From Torymus aiolomorphi (lineage: Eukaryota > Arthropoda > Insecta > Hymenoptera > Torymidae), in NCBI GenBank assembly GCA_036365515.1, contig CM070876.1, positions 172,819,978 through 172,883,977 of the forward strand: DNA of 64,000 nt, in the 5' to 3' direction. The translations under genes and the position numbers were made by a program. A model generated the notes under the pieces. That model searched no databases and had not been told where the DNA came from. It saw only the letters and a program-made list of their open reading frames with translations. Positions 1 through 11,602 of this stretch are shown piece by piece. Within the stretch, counting starts at the first letter, position 1. Each line of letters opens with the position of its first letter.

Positions 1-1131
1 AATTTTGAGTGGCCTTACCAGTTTTTTCATCAATTATTGTGTAAATAGTAAAGAAAACCCGCTGCCAATTCATTAGCAAGAGGCTTCCTCAAACTAATTT
101 ATCGATTCCACTTTTTAAATTTAAAAAACAAAAGTAAATTTTTCACAACAAAACTTTATTAATAAATAAAACTGTTTTCTTTGTTGTTCTTTGTTGTTTG
201 TTAAACAATTTGACTTAATACAAAAAATATCTTTTTTGTTTTTTCATTTACGTATCCTATACAAACAATTAATTAATTATTCCTTAGATATAAAAATGCT
301 ACTTCTCTGCCAAATTTCAAAACGATTCATTGACTTTTACTCCTGTTATTGTAAACGAAAGAAAACGCACTTGTTTTCAAAAATAATTTCTTTCTCGGAA
401 ACAAATCAACATAATCTCTTGAAATTTTAACCAAATATAGTCTTCAATGAGTTTAATAAGTGGTTCAAATTTCAAGTCGATAGATAAAATATTTTTTGAG
501 AAATTAATTTATGAAATATAAAAACGTTTTCCTTAATAACAAATGACAGAGTGAAGATAATTTAAATATTAAGAAAAGAAATTGTAGGTAATTTAACGAC
601 CTTTTAAGAAAAATTTATTATATTCACAGTAATACTGGCTGTAACGAATTAAAAAATAAAAAAAAACGAAAAATTCAAAATCTTTTTTTGGTTATAAAAC
701 AAAAGAAACTTGATAAAATCAAAAAGTAGGTTATGATTTCTCTATTCTCCTCCGAAACGAAGCGTTTTTTGGGTAAAATGATTGGTCCATAAATTTCAGA
801 GATATTTGAGGTTAAAAATTTTTTAAGTTTTTTTCAAATAGTAATTTTTCGAAAACCGCTCGTTGTATCAGCTCCAAAATTATAGACAAGTTTGTTTGTG
901 ATATAGATAACATGTGTGCGAATTTTCATCAAGATCGTACTATTACTTTTTGAAATATTTGATATTGAAAAGTTTCGTATTTTACAAAGTTTCTTTCAGT
1001 GTTAACTGATAAGAATTTTTCTATCGGTCTTACAAATTAAATTAAAATAATTAATATTTATGGCAGTCAGATTCTTTCTCTGTTGCCTGATAACCAAAGA
1101 AAAAAAAATCTGTTGAAATTTTGTGGAAATG
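1..1131. other. Gene-free AT-rich stretch
   Basis: Long A/T runs and no supported gene. About 745-830 matches segments at 2216-2290 and 35372-35450 (shared core GATTGGTC...AAATTTCAGAG), so part of this is dispersed repeat DNA. Confidence 0.6.
745..830 (+). repeat. Dispersed repeat copy (family also at 2216 and 35372)
   Basis: Similar by eye to 2216-2290 and 35372-35450. The shared order is a GGGTAAAA-like block, GATTGGTC, AAATTTCAGAG, ATATTTGAG. Copies 1 and 2 flank the 1134-2190 element, so the element may have inserted inside older repeat DNA. Confidence 0.5.
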
Positions 1132-1133
1132 TA

Positions 1134-2190
1134 CACTGAAAAACCTTTGGTAAAACGGTTCGCCCGACAGAGACAGCTACTGTCTCAAATATACGTAGTG
1201 CTACACGCTCTCGGTTTGGCACAGCTACGCTCCCAAAACGAGAGTGGCGCTCTTCCGCAACGGTATAGCAGCGCACCTATCGTCATGGTAAAGCAGCAAT
1301 TCGATTGCGCGAGAAAGCGGTTATACCTCTCTTTGGAAGTTTGGAAAAGAAGTTGTATACAACGCCTGCGAGTATAATTAATACATCACCGTTTGTTCTG
1401 AGCAGTTCTTTTATATATATAAGTTGTCGTTTAATCGCACGATGGACAACTTTTTTAAGAAGTTTCATGAATTAGAACATCTCTACCATTTGTTTTTGTG
1501 TATAAGTATTAGATCAATGTCAATATAACCTCTAAATATGGTGTTTGAATGTGCCCTTTATATTTTCTGTTATACATTATAATATTTTCGCTTTTTTGCG
1601 TTTTTCTTTCACTCTCTGACCAAAACTTTTATATTTCGCCTTTTTAACGAAATGGCTACATCTTCTAGAATTATTTTTAAAGTGATTTTTATACCAAGCA
1701 AAAATAAAAAAAAATCGGTGTATCTATTTGTTAAAATATTGTTAATATTATTCATGTAAATATTAGGTCCACCTTTTATACTTTTGTTACAATAATCTAT
1801 AAAAATGGTATTTGTTTCAATATATAAAATTATTTTTTAATGTGATTATAATTTTCGATCATTTAATTAAAAAGAGGATTTTTACTGTAAATATTTATAC
1901 TAGTTATTTCGTTTTAAATAAAATTTTCGAATGATTCTAACAAACGTTATATAACTGATTACCGTTCGATTTCATTAAAAAAGATTTCTAGTAAATGTAG
2001 CAATTGTCCACTTAATTAGATATACCGCTTTCCCTTTCACGAGAGTGCGACGCTTCCGAATTTGGAAGTGGCTGTCTCCGCGTCTTTGGAGTAGAGGCAC
2101 TCCCAAAACTGAGCGAGCCGCTTTGCCAAGAGCATCATAGCACTGCAGCGCCTCTACTGATGCAGCGGTGCAACTAAAAGTTTTTCAGTG
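1134..2190. mobile_element. TIR element, CACTG...CAGTG termini, TA flanks
   Basis: Begins CACTGAAAAAC and ends GTTTTTCAGTG, with TA on both sides (1132-1133, 2191-2192). GC-richer arms (about 1140-1370 and 2025-2180) surround a very AT-rich core. The arms share diverged inverted segments (CCGCTTTC-type) and also a direct CTCCCAAAAC motif. No transposase is seen, so it looks non-autonomous. The same terminus style recurs in other elements of the window. Confidence 0.6.
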
Positions 2191-2192
2191 TA

Positions 2193-3051
2193 GAGTTTAT
2201 ATATATTTATTGTATAAGTCCTTTAGGTAAAAGAATTGTCTCATGATTTTTAGAAATATTTAAGGTTAAAACTTTTTTACGTGTTTTTGACAATTGTAAT
2301 TTCTAGACGACTTCCTATATATAAGCTTGAAATTTATATTTATATTTTTTTTTCTATTGGAGAATTTTATATAGACTATATATTATTATAAACTATAAGA
2401 AATTTTGAAAATAATAATTGATAAAATTGACTTGAATGAAGATTATAATCCGCCAAATAAATAGTACATTTCGATACTAGTGCGAGGATTTGATTTTCCC
2501 CTCGTGTGACTGTTTGCACCCGAGCGAAGCGAGGGTAAAAAGGTCACACGAGGAGAAAATCGACTTCTCACACAAGTGTCGAACCGTATTTTTTGACACG
2601 ACGTGCGAGAAGTGAGATTTTTGCACGCATCGTTTAACGCAGCGTGCGAGAAATGAAAAGCCATGCCTATGTCTGTGATGTCGGATGTGTTCGAATGAGC
2701 GTCGAGCCGCTGTTTGTGTAAACAATTTTTTGCCGAGTTATTGTCTTTTAGTTTTCTTATATTATTATGATATTTGATTAATTTTTGCAAAGAAAGATAA
2801 GTAATTGGCATTTCAATAAAATATCGGTTATTTTTATCGTTATATCCAATATCGCAACATATACGTTTACCATGTACGTAATAGTTTTTTACAAATAATA
2901 TCGATTAATGCCAATAAATTTTTAATGAAAAAGAAGGTGTCTGCATTTTTCAAACTTTCACATAACCATAAAGCAATGTTGTTTACATAATAACTTTTCC
3001 TCTTTACGGTATAAACACCCACGCCAAGTTTCTAAATAATTATTTTTGTTA
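2193..3051. other. Gene-free stretch with an imperfect palindrome
   Basis: AT-rich, except for a GC-richer island at 2478-2660 holding the inverted repeat listed separately. A second dispersed repeat copy lies at 2216-2290. Open frames on the minus strand (2443-2811) run through this palindromic island and look accidental. Confidence 0.55.
2492..2561. repeat. 19-bp inverted repeat with 32-nt loop
   Basis: 2492-2510 and 2543-2561 are inverted copies with one mismatch (core CTCGTGTGAC / GTCACACGAG). The loop holds GAGCGAAGCGAG, itself a small hairpin. More inverted CGTGCGAGAAG-type pieces follow to 2660. Probably the remnant of a foldback-type repeat. Confidence 0.6.
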
Positions 3052-3055
3052 TTAA

Positions 3056-3824
3056 GGGGATGTGCAACCCTAATTTCAATATTTTTTTAAATCAACATTC
3101 TAACATTTATTTGGAAAAAGACAGCTGTCAAGCGCTCCGGACACGCAAATACTATATGCAGATTTTTTTCTGGATAATTCTATTGATATTTGCATGAGTT
3201 ATGCTCGTTTGAAAAATAACGTCGGTACTCAACCATACCTTTCCAGTTTTTGGTACCGCCAATCTTGCTAGGCAAATGCCTATCTTTAATATCTATAATA
3301 ATTAATATTTCGATTCAAAATAAACTCAAACTCTATAACAAGAGAATAAAAGTTAACGGATATTCAGAAATATTCACATTGACATATACCTCCGATTCAC
3401 TTCCCCAGCTTACAAAGTATATACACGACAGTATAACCTCTTTTTTGATAATCCTATTTTAAGGTGATGTGAAACCCTAATTTCAATATTTTTTAAATCA
3501 ACATTCAAACGTTTATTTGGAAAACGACGGTTGTCAAGCGCTCCGTACACGTAAACACTATATTCAGAAATTTTTTTGAGTGATTTTATTAGCATTTTCG
3601 TTAGCTATGCTCGTTTGAAAAGTAGGTCAAATGCAGATTTCTACTTACTGACAGTACGGTTTTTATTTAATTAAATAAATTATGATCATTTTTTTGGAAA
3701 AACACGTTTGTCAAGCGCTCCGTATATGTATATAAATACTATACTCACAATTTTTTTTGATCATTCCATTGGTATTTTCGTGAGATGTACTCGTTTGAAA
3801 AATAACGTCGGTACTCACATCCCC
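3056..3824. mobile_element. TTAA-flanked non-autonomous element made of two related copies
   Basis: TTAA at 3052-3055 and 3825-3828 flanks inverted ends GGGGATGTG / CACATCCCC, a piggyBac-like arrangement. A second start (TTAA then GGTGATGTG) occurs inside at 3459-3471. About 180 bp of sequence (TGTCAAGCGCTCCG, then CTCGTTTGAAAA) recurs at about 3128-3215, 3533-3620 and 3709-3805. It is therefore two tandem or fused copies of one element. No transposase frame is seen. Confidence 0.65.
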
Positions 3825-3828
3825 TTAA

Positions 3829-4605
3829 ATACGATAATTGATGAGGGCTTGGGGCGCTCTCTTCTTTGAATTACGATGATTTGTGAAATCGTGTTAACAG
3901 TGCACGCGCATATAAAGGGATTATAAATGCGGAGATCAACCGATGAAAATGTTTTATTAATTTCGGGGGTTTGGGTAATTAATCACGGGGAGGCAGGGGC
4001 TATATGGTTATAACATTGTACTCGTTCATAGAAAGAAAGTGTACTGCGCGTTACAAATGATTTTGTTATGATATTCTAATGCCTTACGATGCTCAATTTT
4101 TTTATTTTAGATTAATGATGAGAGGGAGAGAGAGTTTATTACTTTAGGACGTTTTTCAGTTTTGAATGTAAGTGGAACTAAGCTGAAAAATCACAGGTAC
4201 ATGTCTGTGCTCTCGTGGAAGTAATTGGGATGCCATTATTTGATCCTGCAGTCATAGAGTAGTTAACGAGAATAATTGGGCTCTCTCTCTCTCTCTCCAC
4301 CTCAATCTCATACTGTCCCAGTATCAGGCCTGATTTGTGTATTAAATCTTTTAAGGTAAGTAGAACACATGAGAGACTAATAACACTAAAAGTCACCTTG
4401 ATGAATGATAACCGACGAATTTCGTTATATATCACACAATTTTTGCACAGATAAATTATCAGGGTTATTATGTATAATACTTATACGTTTACGATATATA
4501 GATAATTTGTTAAATTAAAACGTCCAGTTGGAAAACAAAATATTTTCATTGGTGATGGCGTTTCAAAGACGGAAAAAATATAGTTTAGATTGATGGATTA
4601 ATATA
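3829..4605. other. Gene-free stretch
   Basis: No supported gene. Short GA (4123-4134) and CT (4279-4298) runs only. Confidence 0.5.
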
Positions 4606-4607
4606 TA

Positions 4608-5268
4608 CACGGAGAGAAATGTTTGTTGAAAAATTACTATGTTCGCTAGTAATGGGGCGACAGACTTGTATTCTAAGCCTATTTAGTATACTTTTAGTAA
4701 TTATCAATATAATATTGATGAAAAATTAATAGAAATGGCTATAAAATTTACTAAGTAACATAGTAAAAAATTTGAGAGTGAAAGATTAATATGATATGAA
4801 ATAATTTTTAGTACATATTTTGTATAATTTTTACCAAGAATTTGACACAAATTTTACTATATTACATCGTAAATTTCAGACATTTTAATAATTGACAGAA
4901 GGTTATATGAATTTTTACAAGCCAACATAGTAAAAATTGTGTTGTCGTCTGCTAATGTCTGTAGTTGGCGAGTCAACATAACCTCAAGCTGTACCGAATA
5001 TAGACGAGTCGAAACATCATACCCGTAAGAACACGTTGGCGTAGCGAGTAAGAGCGCGGCTTCTGGCCCAAGGGGCTAGGGTTCGATTCCCGGTCACTGC
5101 AGATTTTTTTTTTCTTGATAAATTTCCACTTTACTTTCCAGTATTGTAAAATTTGATAGAAAACATTGTAAAATTTAAAACAATTCAAGTCTGTCGCTCT
5201 GTTCCCATACAACATAGTAAATTTTCCTAGATAATTTGATAATTTTTCATAGACTATATTTTTCAGTG
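4608..5268. mobile_element. TIR element carrying a tRNA-like module
   Basis: Termini CACGGAGAGAAAT and ATTTTTCAGTG are flanked by TA (4606-4607, 5269-5270). Inverted similarity extends about 80 bp inward (TTACTATGTT ... CGACAGACTTG at 4638-4672; its inverse near 5185-5222). The core holds a Pol III-type tRNA-like sequence at 5034-5101. There is no transposase, so it is a MITE-type passenger element. Confidence 0.7.
5034..5101 (+). pseudogene. tRNA-like Pol III module inside the 4608 element
   Basis: The A-box-like TAGCGAGTAAGAGCGC (5042-5057) is followed at normal tRNA spacing by a perfect B box, GGTTCGATTCC (5080-5090), and a T-run at 5103-5112 that could terminate Pol III. The acceptor and anticodon stems do not pair cleanly, so this is tRNA-derived rather than a working tRNA gene. 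Confidence 0.6.
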
Positions 5269-5270
5269 TA

Positions 5271-5910
5271 CATTATTTATATGGGTCTGAAGTTTGCATC
5301 GTTGGAATGCAACGAAATAATTTTTTATAATTAAACAATGGAAATTTTATCTAAACCTTCGTTATAAAGCTATTTTATACTATAAAATACTAAATCTATA
5401 TTAATATTTATTAGTATAAACTTGAAATAAAATGAATTATTTTTTTATTTTGTTGCGTCCCAACGTTGTCAACTTCAGACCCATTTATTTAGTTTTGATT
5501 TATAAATTTTTTTGAACAATTAAGTATTACTTTTTTACACGGACAGAAATTTCCCTGTAAAAATTACTTTAATTGTGGATACACACTCAAAGCTTTAGAC
5601 TTCACTTATGACTTTTTGTATAAGCAAAAAATAAATAAATAAATAAATAAAAACTTCTACAATTATCATAAAAATTTAACTATGAAAATCTTACTGGAAT
5701 TCCCACTGAAAAATTCATGAATATCTCAATAAAAATTATCAAAATTTCCATCGACTTCCTCGACGACTCCCTGTTATACCAAATCTCCCATCAAAGATCC
5801 ACCATCATCCTTCCTCCTCGTCACAATATTCCAAATCGTCCCGATAAAACCACAACTTTTCCAAAGCCCAAAGCGAACTCCTCACACGTCTCCCGTCCTC
5901 CACTCTCCCT

Positions 5911-5948
<38 letters not shown>

Positions 5949-8548
5949 ACTCACTCAAAGGGTCAACCTCTACATAATACCCACTCGAAACCGGCTCGAT
6001 CCCGCGCGGCTCCTCCACAAATCAAAAATAACCCGAAGCAGCGCCTTCACCTCTCTCTCCTCACCCTCCCCGACGACGAAGCACACACCGTGTGTCTCGA
6101 CACTCTCTCGAGCCTCGCACGTGACACACTGCCAGGGGGGAGGAGGGAGAGAGACTACAAAGACCATCGCGCGCGGCTGCTCTTACGGAATCTTTTGTCC
6201 CTCCGCGCTTCAATATTCACGACGCGTCTCTCCTCCTCCTCCGCGTTGTCCCTAGTGCATGCAGCGCGCTTCCGGTCGGCGTCGATCTTCCGATATTCGC
6301 GAGGGACACTGCAGCAGTTGCCTTGGCCGTCGAATTAGACGGCTAATCTGACGCGCGAGTGCGCTCCCGTGTCGGGAGTATGTGTACAGTCGCGAAGGTG
6401 ATTCTTGGAGGGAGGGGGAGGTTGATTGGGCGGTTTGATGGGGATCGAGCGGTTTGGGGATTGGTCTGGCGATATAAGGATGGGAGTATAAGTATTTGAT
6501 GGTGAGAGGAAAAAAGGTTGAGATGATGTGAGTGAAGTCGCAGTAACGAAATTGTTTTTTATGCGACGTGTATAAGAAAGAAATACGCGTGGGAGTGTGG
6601 TATGAGAACGATTTTTTTCATAAATTATATGGTACACTTCGATGACATAGAGTTGGAATTCAGTTTGAATGAAGATTGGGATTGGAAACTAGTATAATTT
6701 TGTTAAGTAGGATATAGCTTAACTGTAAGAAACTTTTGCTTAAAACTTTTTGGATTTCCTTTGATATTATTCTTTTCAGAACGACAAACTTGAATTAAAT
6801 TGCTGAGAAGTATTGAAAATCATTTCAACATTACATATAACTATATGAAAAGAAAGTTCTTATTAAAAGAATTTTATTGTAGAGTTTCAAAGTAAAAAAA
6901 AAAAGAATAGGTATTTTAGAGCAATTTCAGAACTTTTGGAATTAAAATACCGTGTATATATAACTACGATAATAATTTTCGGGGAGAATTTCGAAATGAA
7001 TTCGAGAATTAAAAAAAGATTCGAATGAAATTCAGTTGCATATTTGTCGTCGCCGAGCTCTTGCTGCAGTTATGGAAAAATTCCTATTCCGAAACTCAAT
7101 TATGTCCCGCGAAATTCCTTAAATGAGTTACTCTGAAATAATATTCTTTTAAACAAATTTTCTTTCTTCAAATCCAACTCATTGCTAAATTCTAACATTT
7201 AATATTACCACTAAAATCTGCTTATCACTATATATAGATCCTATACCGTTAATTATCTTTTATAACGCTTCGTATCTCGAAGCTTATGCTCGCGGCACAT
7301 CAACAGGATAAAAGCATCGGTATCAAATCATGCCAAATCACTATATCAACATATCCCGTAAGCGGATCATAATAAATCAAATTATAGTAATTTTCGTATC
7401 CTTGCCTCTTCCGAAATATCTGCTTCTAATTTCGGCAAATTATATAATCCGATCCTCTCGAATTTCTCCCCTGGCACAATAATACTGGAAACATAATATC
7501 TTTCGCATTTCAATTAATTTCCCGCTTCCCCTCTTCCCTGAAAAATAACACTAAAAATGGAGAAGAAAGGCTCACATATATATATCGAGCTTTATTCTTC
7601 AGCTCTTCGCGAGATGCCAGTCACGCCTGGGGATTAATCAAGCGCGAAGATTATTCCCTTCGTTGTGAAACATAGTTTCCGCGTTCGCTCCGGGAGCAAA
7701 AGCGATTTTCATCCGACGTGCCCTGTAATTTCATCGCCAAAGAGCGTCGTTATCATCTCTCCTTTTTCTGTTTTCATTCGCCATACGAGCCATCGGCCCA
7801 TGGTGACCGGGTCGAAACCATGCCACATAATACACACACACACGCACACAGCGGAAAACCTAAAAATATAACGAACCTCCGCGTAGACGAGAAAGCGAGA
7901 TGGAGAATGCACAAAAAGCGCTTTAGCGGAAGAACAGAAGTTCGCGAGTGTGCGCCATATAACGAGGAGTATATATATAAACTGTGTCAAGCGGCCGCAG
8001 CAGCGCCGCTGGATTTCATACACTTCCGCGGTCGCCGCCGCGTCGTCGAAGATATGATGGATATTAAAAAAAATCCGCTCCGCTTCGGCTCGACAAAAGC
8101 GCCATTTTACGCCGCTGTAACGAGTTATTAAGATGGCTGCTGTTGTCGTTGCTCGTGTAACTCCGCGTCGCCGCGCAGGGAAATAAAGCCACCAAACATT
8201 TGTTCTACTCTCTCCTGCATATTCTCTCTGACATAAAAATGCAAAGCGCGCAATTAAAATAGTCACTCGATCTTTCATGAGAATTTGTAATAACGGCGCG
8301 ACTTGACATATCGAACGCAGCGGCATTGAAAAATATCCCTTTTTTCCACCTCAAAAACCGTGCGCCCTTTTCAAACGCGCGCGCGCTCTCTCTCCCCTTC
8401 TTCGTTTTTTCAAACGCAAACTCAAACTGTCAATAGCGCGCTGAAATGGGTCACGCGTATAACTACTTAGATTCGACGCCACACCTTGGATCACGTGACC
8501 CACCTCGTTTTCAAGTCCCTCCTACGGCTTGATGCGAGCGTGCGAGCG

Positions 8549-8555
<7 letters not shown>
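5271..8555. other. Gene-free stretch with CpG-rich blocks
   Basis: AT-rich to about 5880, CpG-rich with CT runs at 5880-6400, AT-rich to 7560, then CpG-rich again to 8400. 5538-5575 resembles a lone end of the CACGGAGAGAAATTT family (TACACGGACAGAAATTT). An open frame of 205 residues at 7709-8326 (minus) lacks any recognisable domain and includes a CA/GT microsatellite. Confidence 0.5.
5911..5950. repeat. (TC)n microsatellite
   Basis: TC dinucleotide run with one interruption. Adjacent open frames are low-complexity. Confidence 0.9.

Positions 8556-8629
<74 letters not shown>
8556..8629. repeat. (AC)n microsatellite, about 74 bp
   Basis: Uninterrupted AC/CA dinucleotides, bordered by TATATA on the left and GTGCGCGTGTG on the right: a long alternating purine-pyrimidine tract. 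Confidence 0.97.
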
Positions 8630-8635
<6 letters not shown>

Positions 8636-10165
8636 GTGTGCAGGAGTTTTTCATATTTTTGTTTTTCTAATTAAAAAATACATCGCAATAGTGTGCGTGA
8701 GTCTATCTCTGGGGAGGTGAAGGAAAAAGGAAAAGATGATAATTAGAAAGTATCACGAAAAAAGTTCGTTCGTTACATAATCATCGCCTTGGCGCAACAA
8801 AGTCCAACCCATTGTTATGTACGGATAATTATTACGGTTACGCTGAAAGCTTTTCTTTCGAAAAGTCATTAATGTGCGGCGCGATCCATCAGCCGCTGTA
8901 ATAATAATTCCGCGGATATCTAGATTATATATTTTTGCTCGATTATGCGATTTCCGTTCGGTAATTACTTTATTCCCATCGGAGCAGCCCAGCGCGAAGA
9001 TTTCTGATTTCGAAATATATATGGAAATGACGGAAGTTTAATTGTGCGCAATTATTCATTTCCTCGCACAGCCTTTGATGTCTATTTTCGAAATTATCAA
9101 TAAATCCGCAAAGAAAATTCCTTCCAACGAGCCAACAACGAACATCCAAAAAAAAACAACAACTCGCTCTCCCCATATAACCCGACTCCGTCTCAGCTTT
9201 CGCGAACCGGCTGCACCTAACAATGTACACCGCGCGCCCGTATCAGCGATTCTCAAACGGAAATCCTAATAGCATAAATAAGGAATAATCGCGTCCGAGA
9301 ACTACGACGACGACGAGTCATGCCCAGAACCGATGCACACACGCAAGAGAGCGCCAGGAGAATTTCGTCCCTCTCACTCAATCGCAACTCGCTTTTCTCT
9401 CCCCTCATTCAGTTATTATGCAGCTACTGCACTACCCAGACAGTTTCCTTCCAAGTTCAATCGATATATACGAACGCGAAATTGTCCGATCGCCGGGGCG
9501 CAACTGCGTGTTCTGCCGGCCTGTCTGCCAGGAAAGCACCGCATAATATGGCGTCACATTATTATTATTTACCTGTCGATCGCGGTATGCGAAAATTCGT
9601 CGAGGTGTATAATGGGAGAGTGCTTTATGCGAGCGGTTTCGGATGGAGGCGCGATGAAAGAAAAAGATGGTATTATTTTGTTGTTCATAATATAGATGGG
9701 GATAAATAAGCGATGGTGGCCATTCCGTTGCCGAGGCAGTAGACTCTCATGATCAAGTCGGTTCTATAGACCTTCTAAAGACAGTCAAAGTATGTGACCG
9801 CTGTTACGGTGTAGTTTTTTTATTCAGTATTTCTTAAATGTATAAAAGGGTCGAACGTCAAACGGATGAGAATATCACCTAATTCCGAGATTTTATGTAT
9901 ATTATAAAAAAGTTCGCATAGAGAAAATAAAAATGGAAGAAAAAACGAGCCAAACATTCAGATCGTCTATTTTTAGCTCTATAAAAAACACAGACACACC
10001 AATCAGCACACACCTTAAGCAATTACATCGTTACGACATCAGATCTTTCCTCCTTGCCTCCCATCCTCCCTCTCAACTCCGTGTTTACTTCTCCTCGACA
10101 AGAATCGCGATAAAGAAAAAAAAGGGGGGCTCGCCTCGGAACCCATTGAAACGAGCGTCTTGTTC

Positions 10166-10423
<258 letters not shown>

Positions 10424-10648
10424 ACGTAAAAGTGTCGCGCGTAATGCGATAAGGTGGCGAGTAAAACAGCGAGCACTGTCTCTGATCCTCTCACTCCTGT
10501 CACTCGCGCGCATTACGATTTTCCAACGCAGAAGCGAAGCGAAGGCCGCTACTGCCGGCCAAGATATGGACTCTCGATAATTCAACGGAACAGGGAGAGA
10601 GAGAGAGAGAAAAAATCAATAGTCCAACCACCCCGACTCCCTCTCTCT

Positions 10649-10676
10649 GCGCGCGCGCGCGCGCGCGCGTGTGTGT
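10649..10676. repeat. (GC)n-(GT)n alternating tract
   Basis: CGCGCG run passing into GTGTGTATG, next to a long (GA)n. It has Z-DNA potential. Confidence 0.85.
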
Positions 10677-10917
10677 ATGAGTGAGCGTGTGCTGCGCGCC
10701 CCTCGGCTCGGCGTCGACTCTCGCTCGCACTCACCCCCTAGCAGCAGCAGCACACATAGCACACGTTAGTCAGCTGCGCTGCCGCTGCCGCATGCTTAAT
10801 GAACGCCGCCCGGCTACTATAGATACATATAATACTTTCTCGGGTGGCGTGCACTTTTACGCCGCCATCTTCTGCGAGTGCGCGAATTATAAGCGTTCCC
10901 GCATTTTCATATAATAT

Positions 10918-10920
<3 letters not shown>

Positions 10921-10950
<30 letters not shown>
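10921..10950. repeat. (AC)n microsatellite
   Basis: About 30 bp of CA dinucleotides. Confidence 0.9.
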
Positions 10951-11602
10951 AGCGTGTACGTATAAAAGCGAGGCGTGGGGTTTACGACGATTATTGCCGG
11001 GCAGCGTCGAACGAGATTAATGGTGTGTATGTGTCCCTCGTTGTGTATGCATTGTCGCGCGCTCTCGCTGGGATTTTTGCCGCGCATAATGTGTGTGTGT
11101 GTGTCTGTACACACTGATTTGCGGACAACAGGGGAGAGGCTATTGTGTCGTGGATGGACGGACGGAGACAGACGGGTTTGCCGAATTTCACGCGCGCGAG
11201 GTATACTTGAGCGAGCGCGCGGAGGTTTTGTCAGGTGATGGAAGTGTGTGTGTGTGTGTGTTGCGGCGGGGTCGATGGGAAATTTTCACGCGCGGTGCTG
11301 TGTAAATCGGGGAAATGGGAATGATGGGGGAAGAGAGAGAGAGATAGAGAGAGAAGGGAGATCAAAGGCGAGAGAAGGAAAATCATTGCTGTTGCAGAGT
11401 GCTGCGCTGCGAGGCTTGATTGGATATGGAAATTGGGCATAATCGCGTTTCGATGGGAATATATGTTTGGGATAAGTGTGAGAGATGTTGTGCGTTTTTG
11501 GGGTAAATGTTTAATCAATTTGTAGGATGTTGGAATACAATGAAATAATTTTTCGTATTTATAATACAAATAATATTTAAGGAAGTTATTACCCTATATT
11601 AA

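Noticed and set aside
5034..5101. A functional tRNA gene
   Set aside because: The B box is perfect, but the acceptor and anticodon stems do not pair, so it is called tRNA-like only.
7709..8326. 205-residue frame, minus strand
   Set aside because: Odd composition, includes a microsatellite, overlaps a 137-residue frame on the other strand, and no recognisable family.
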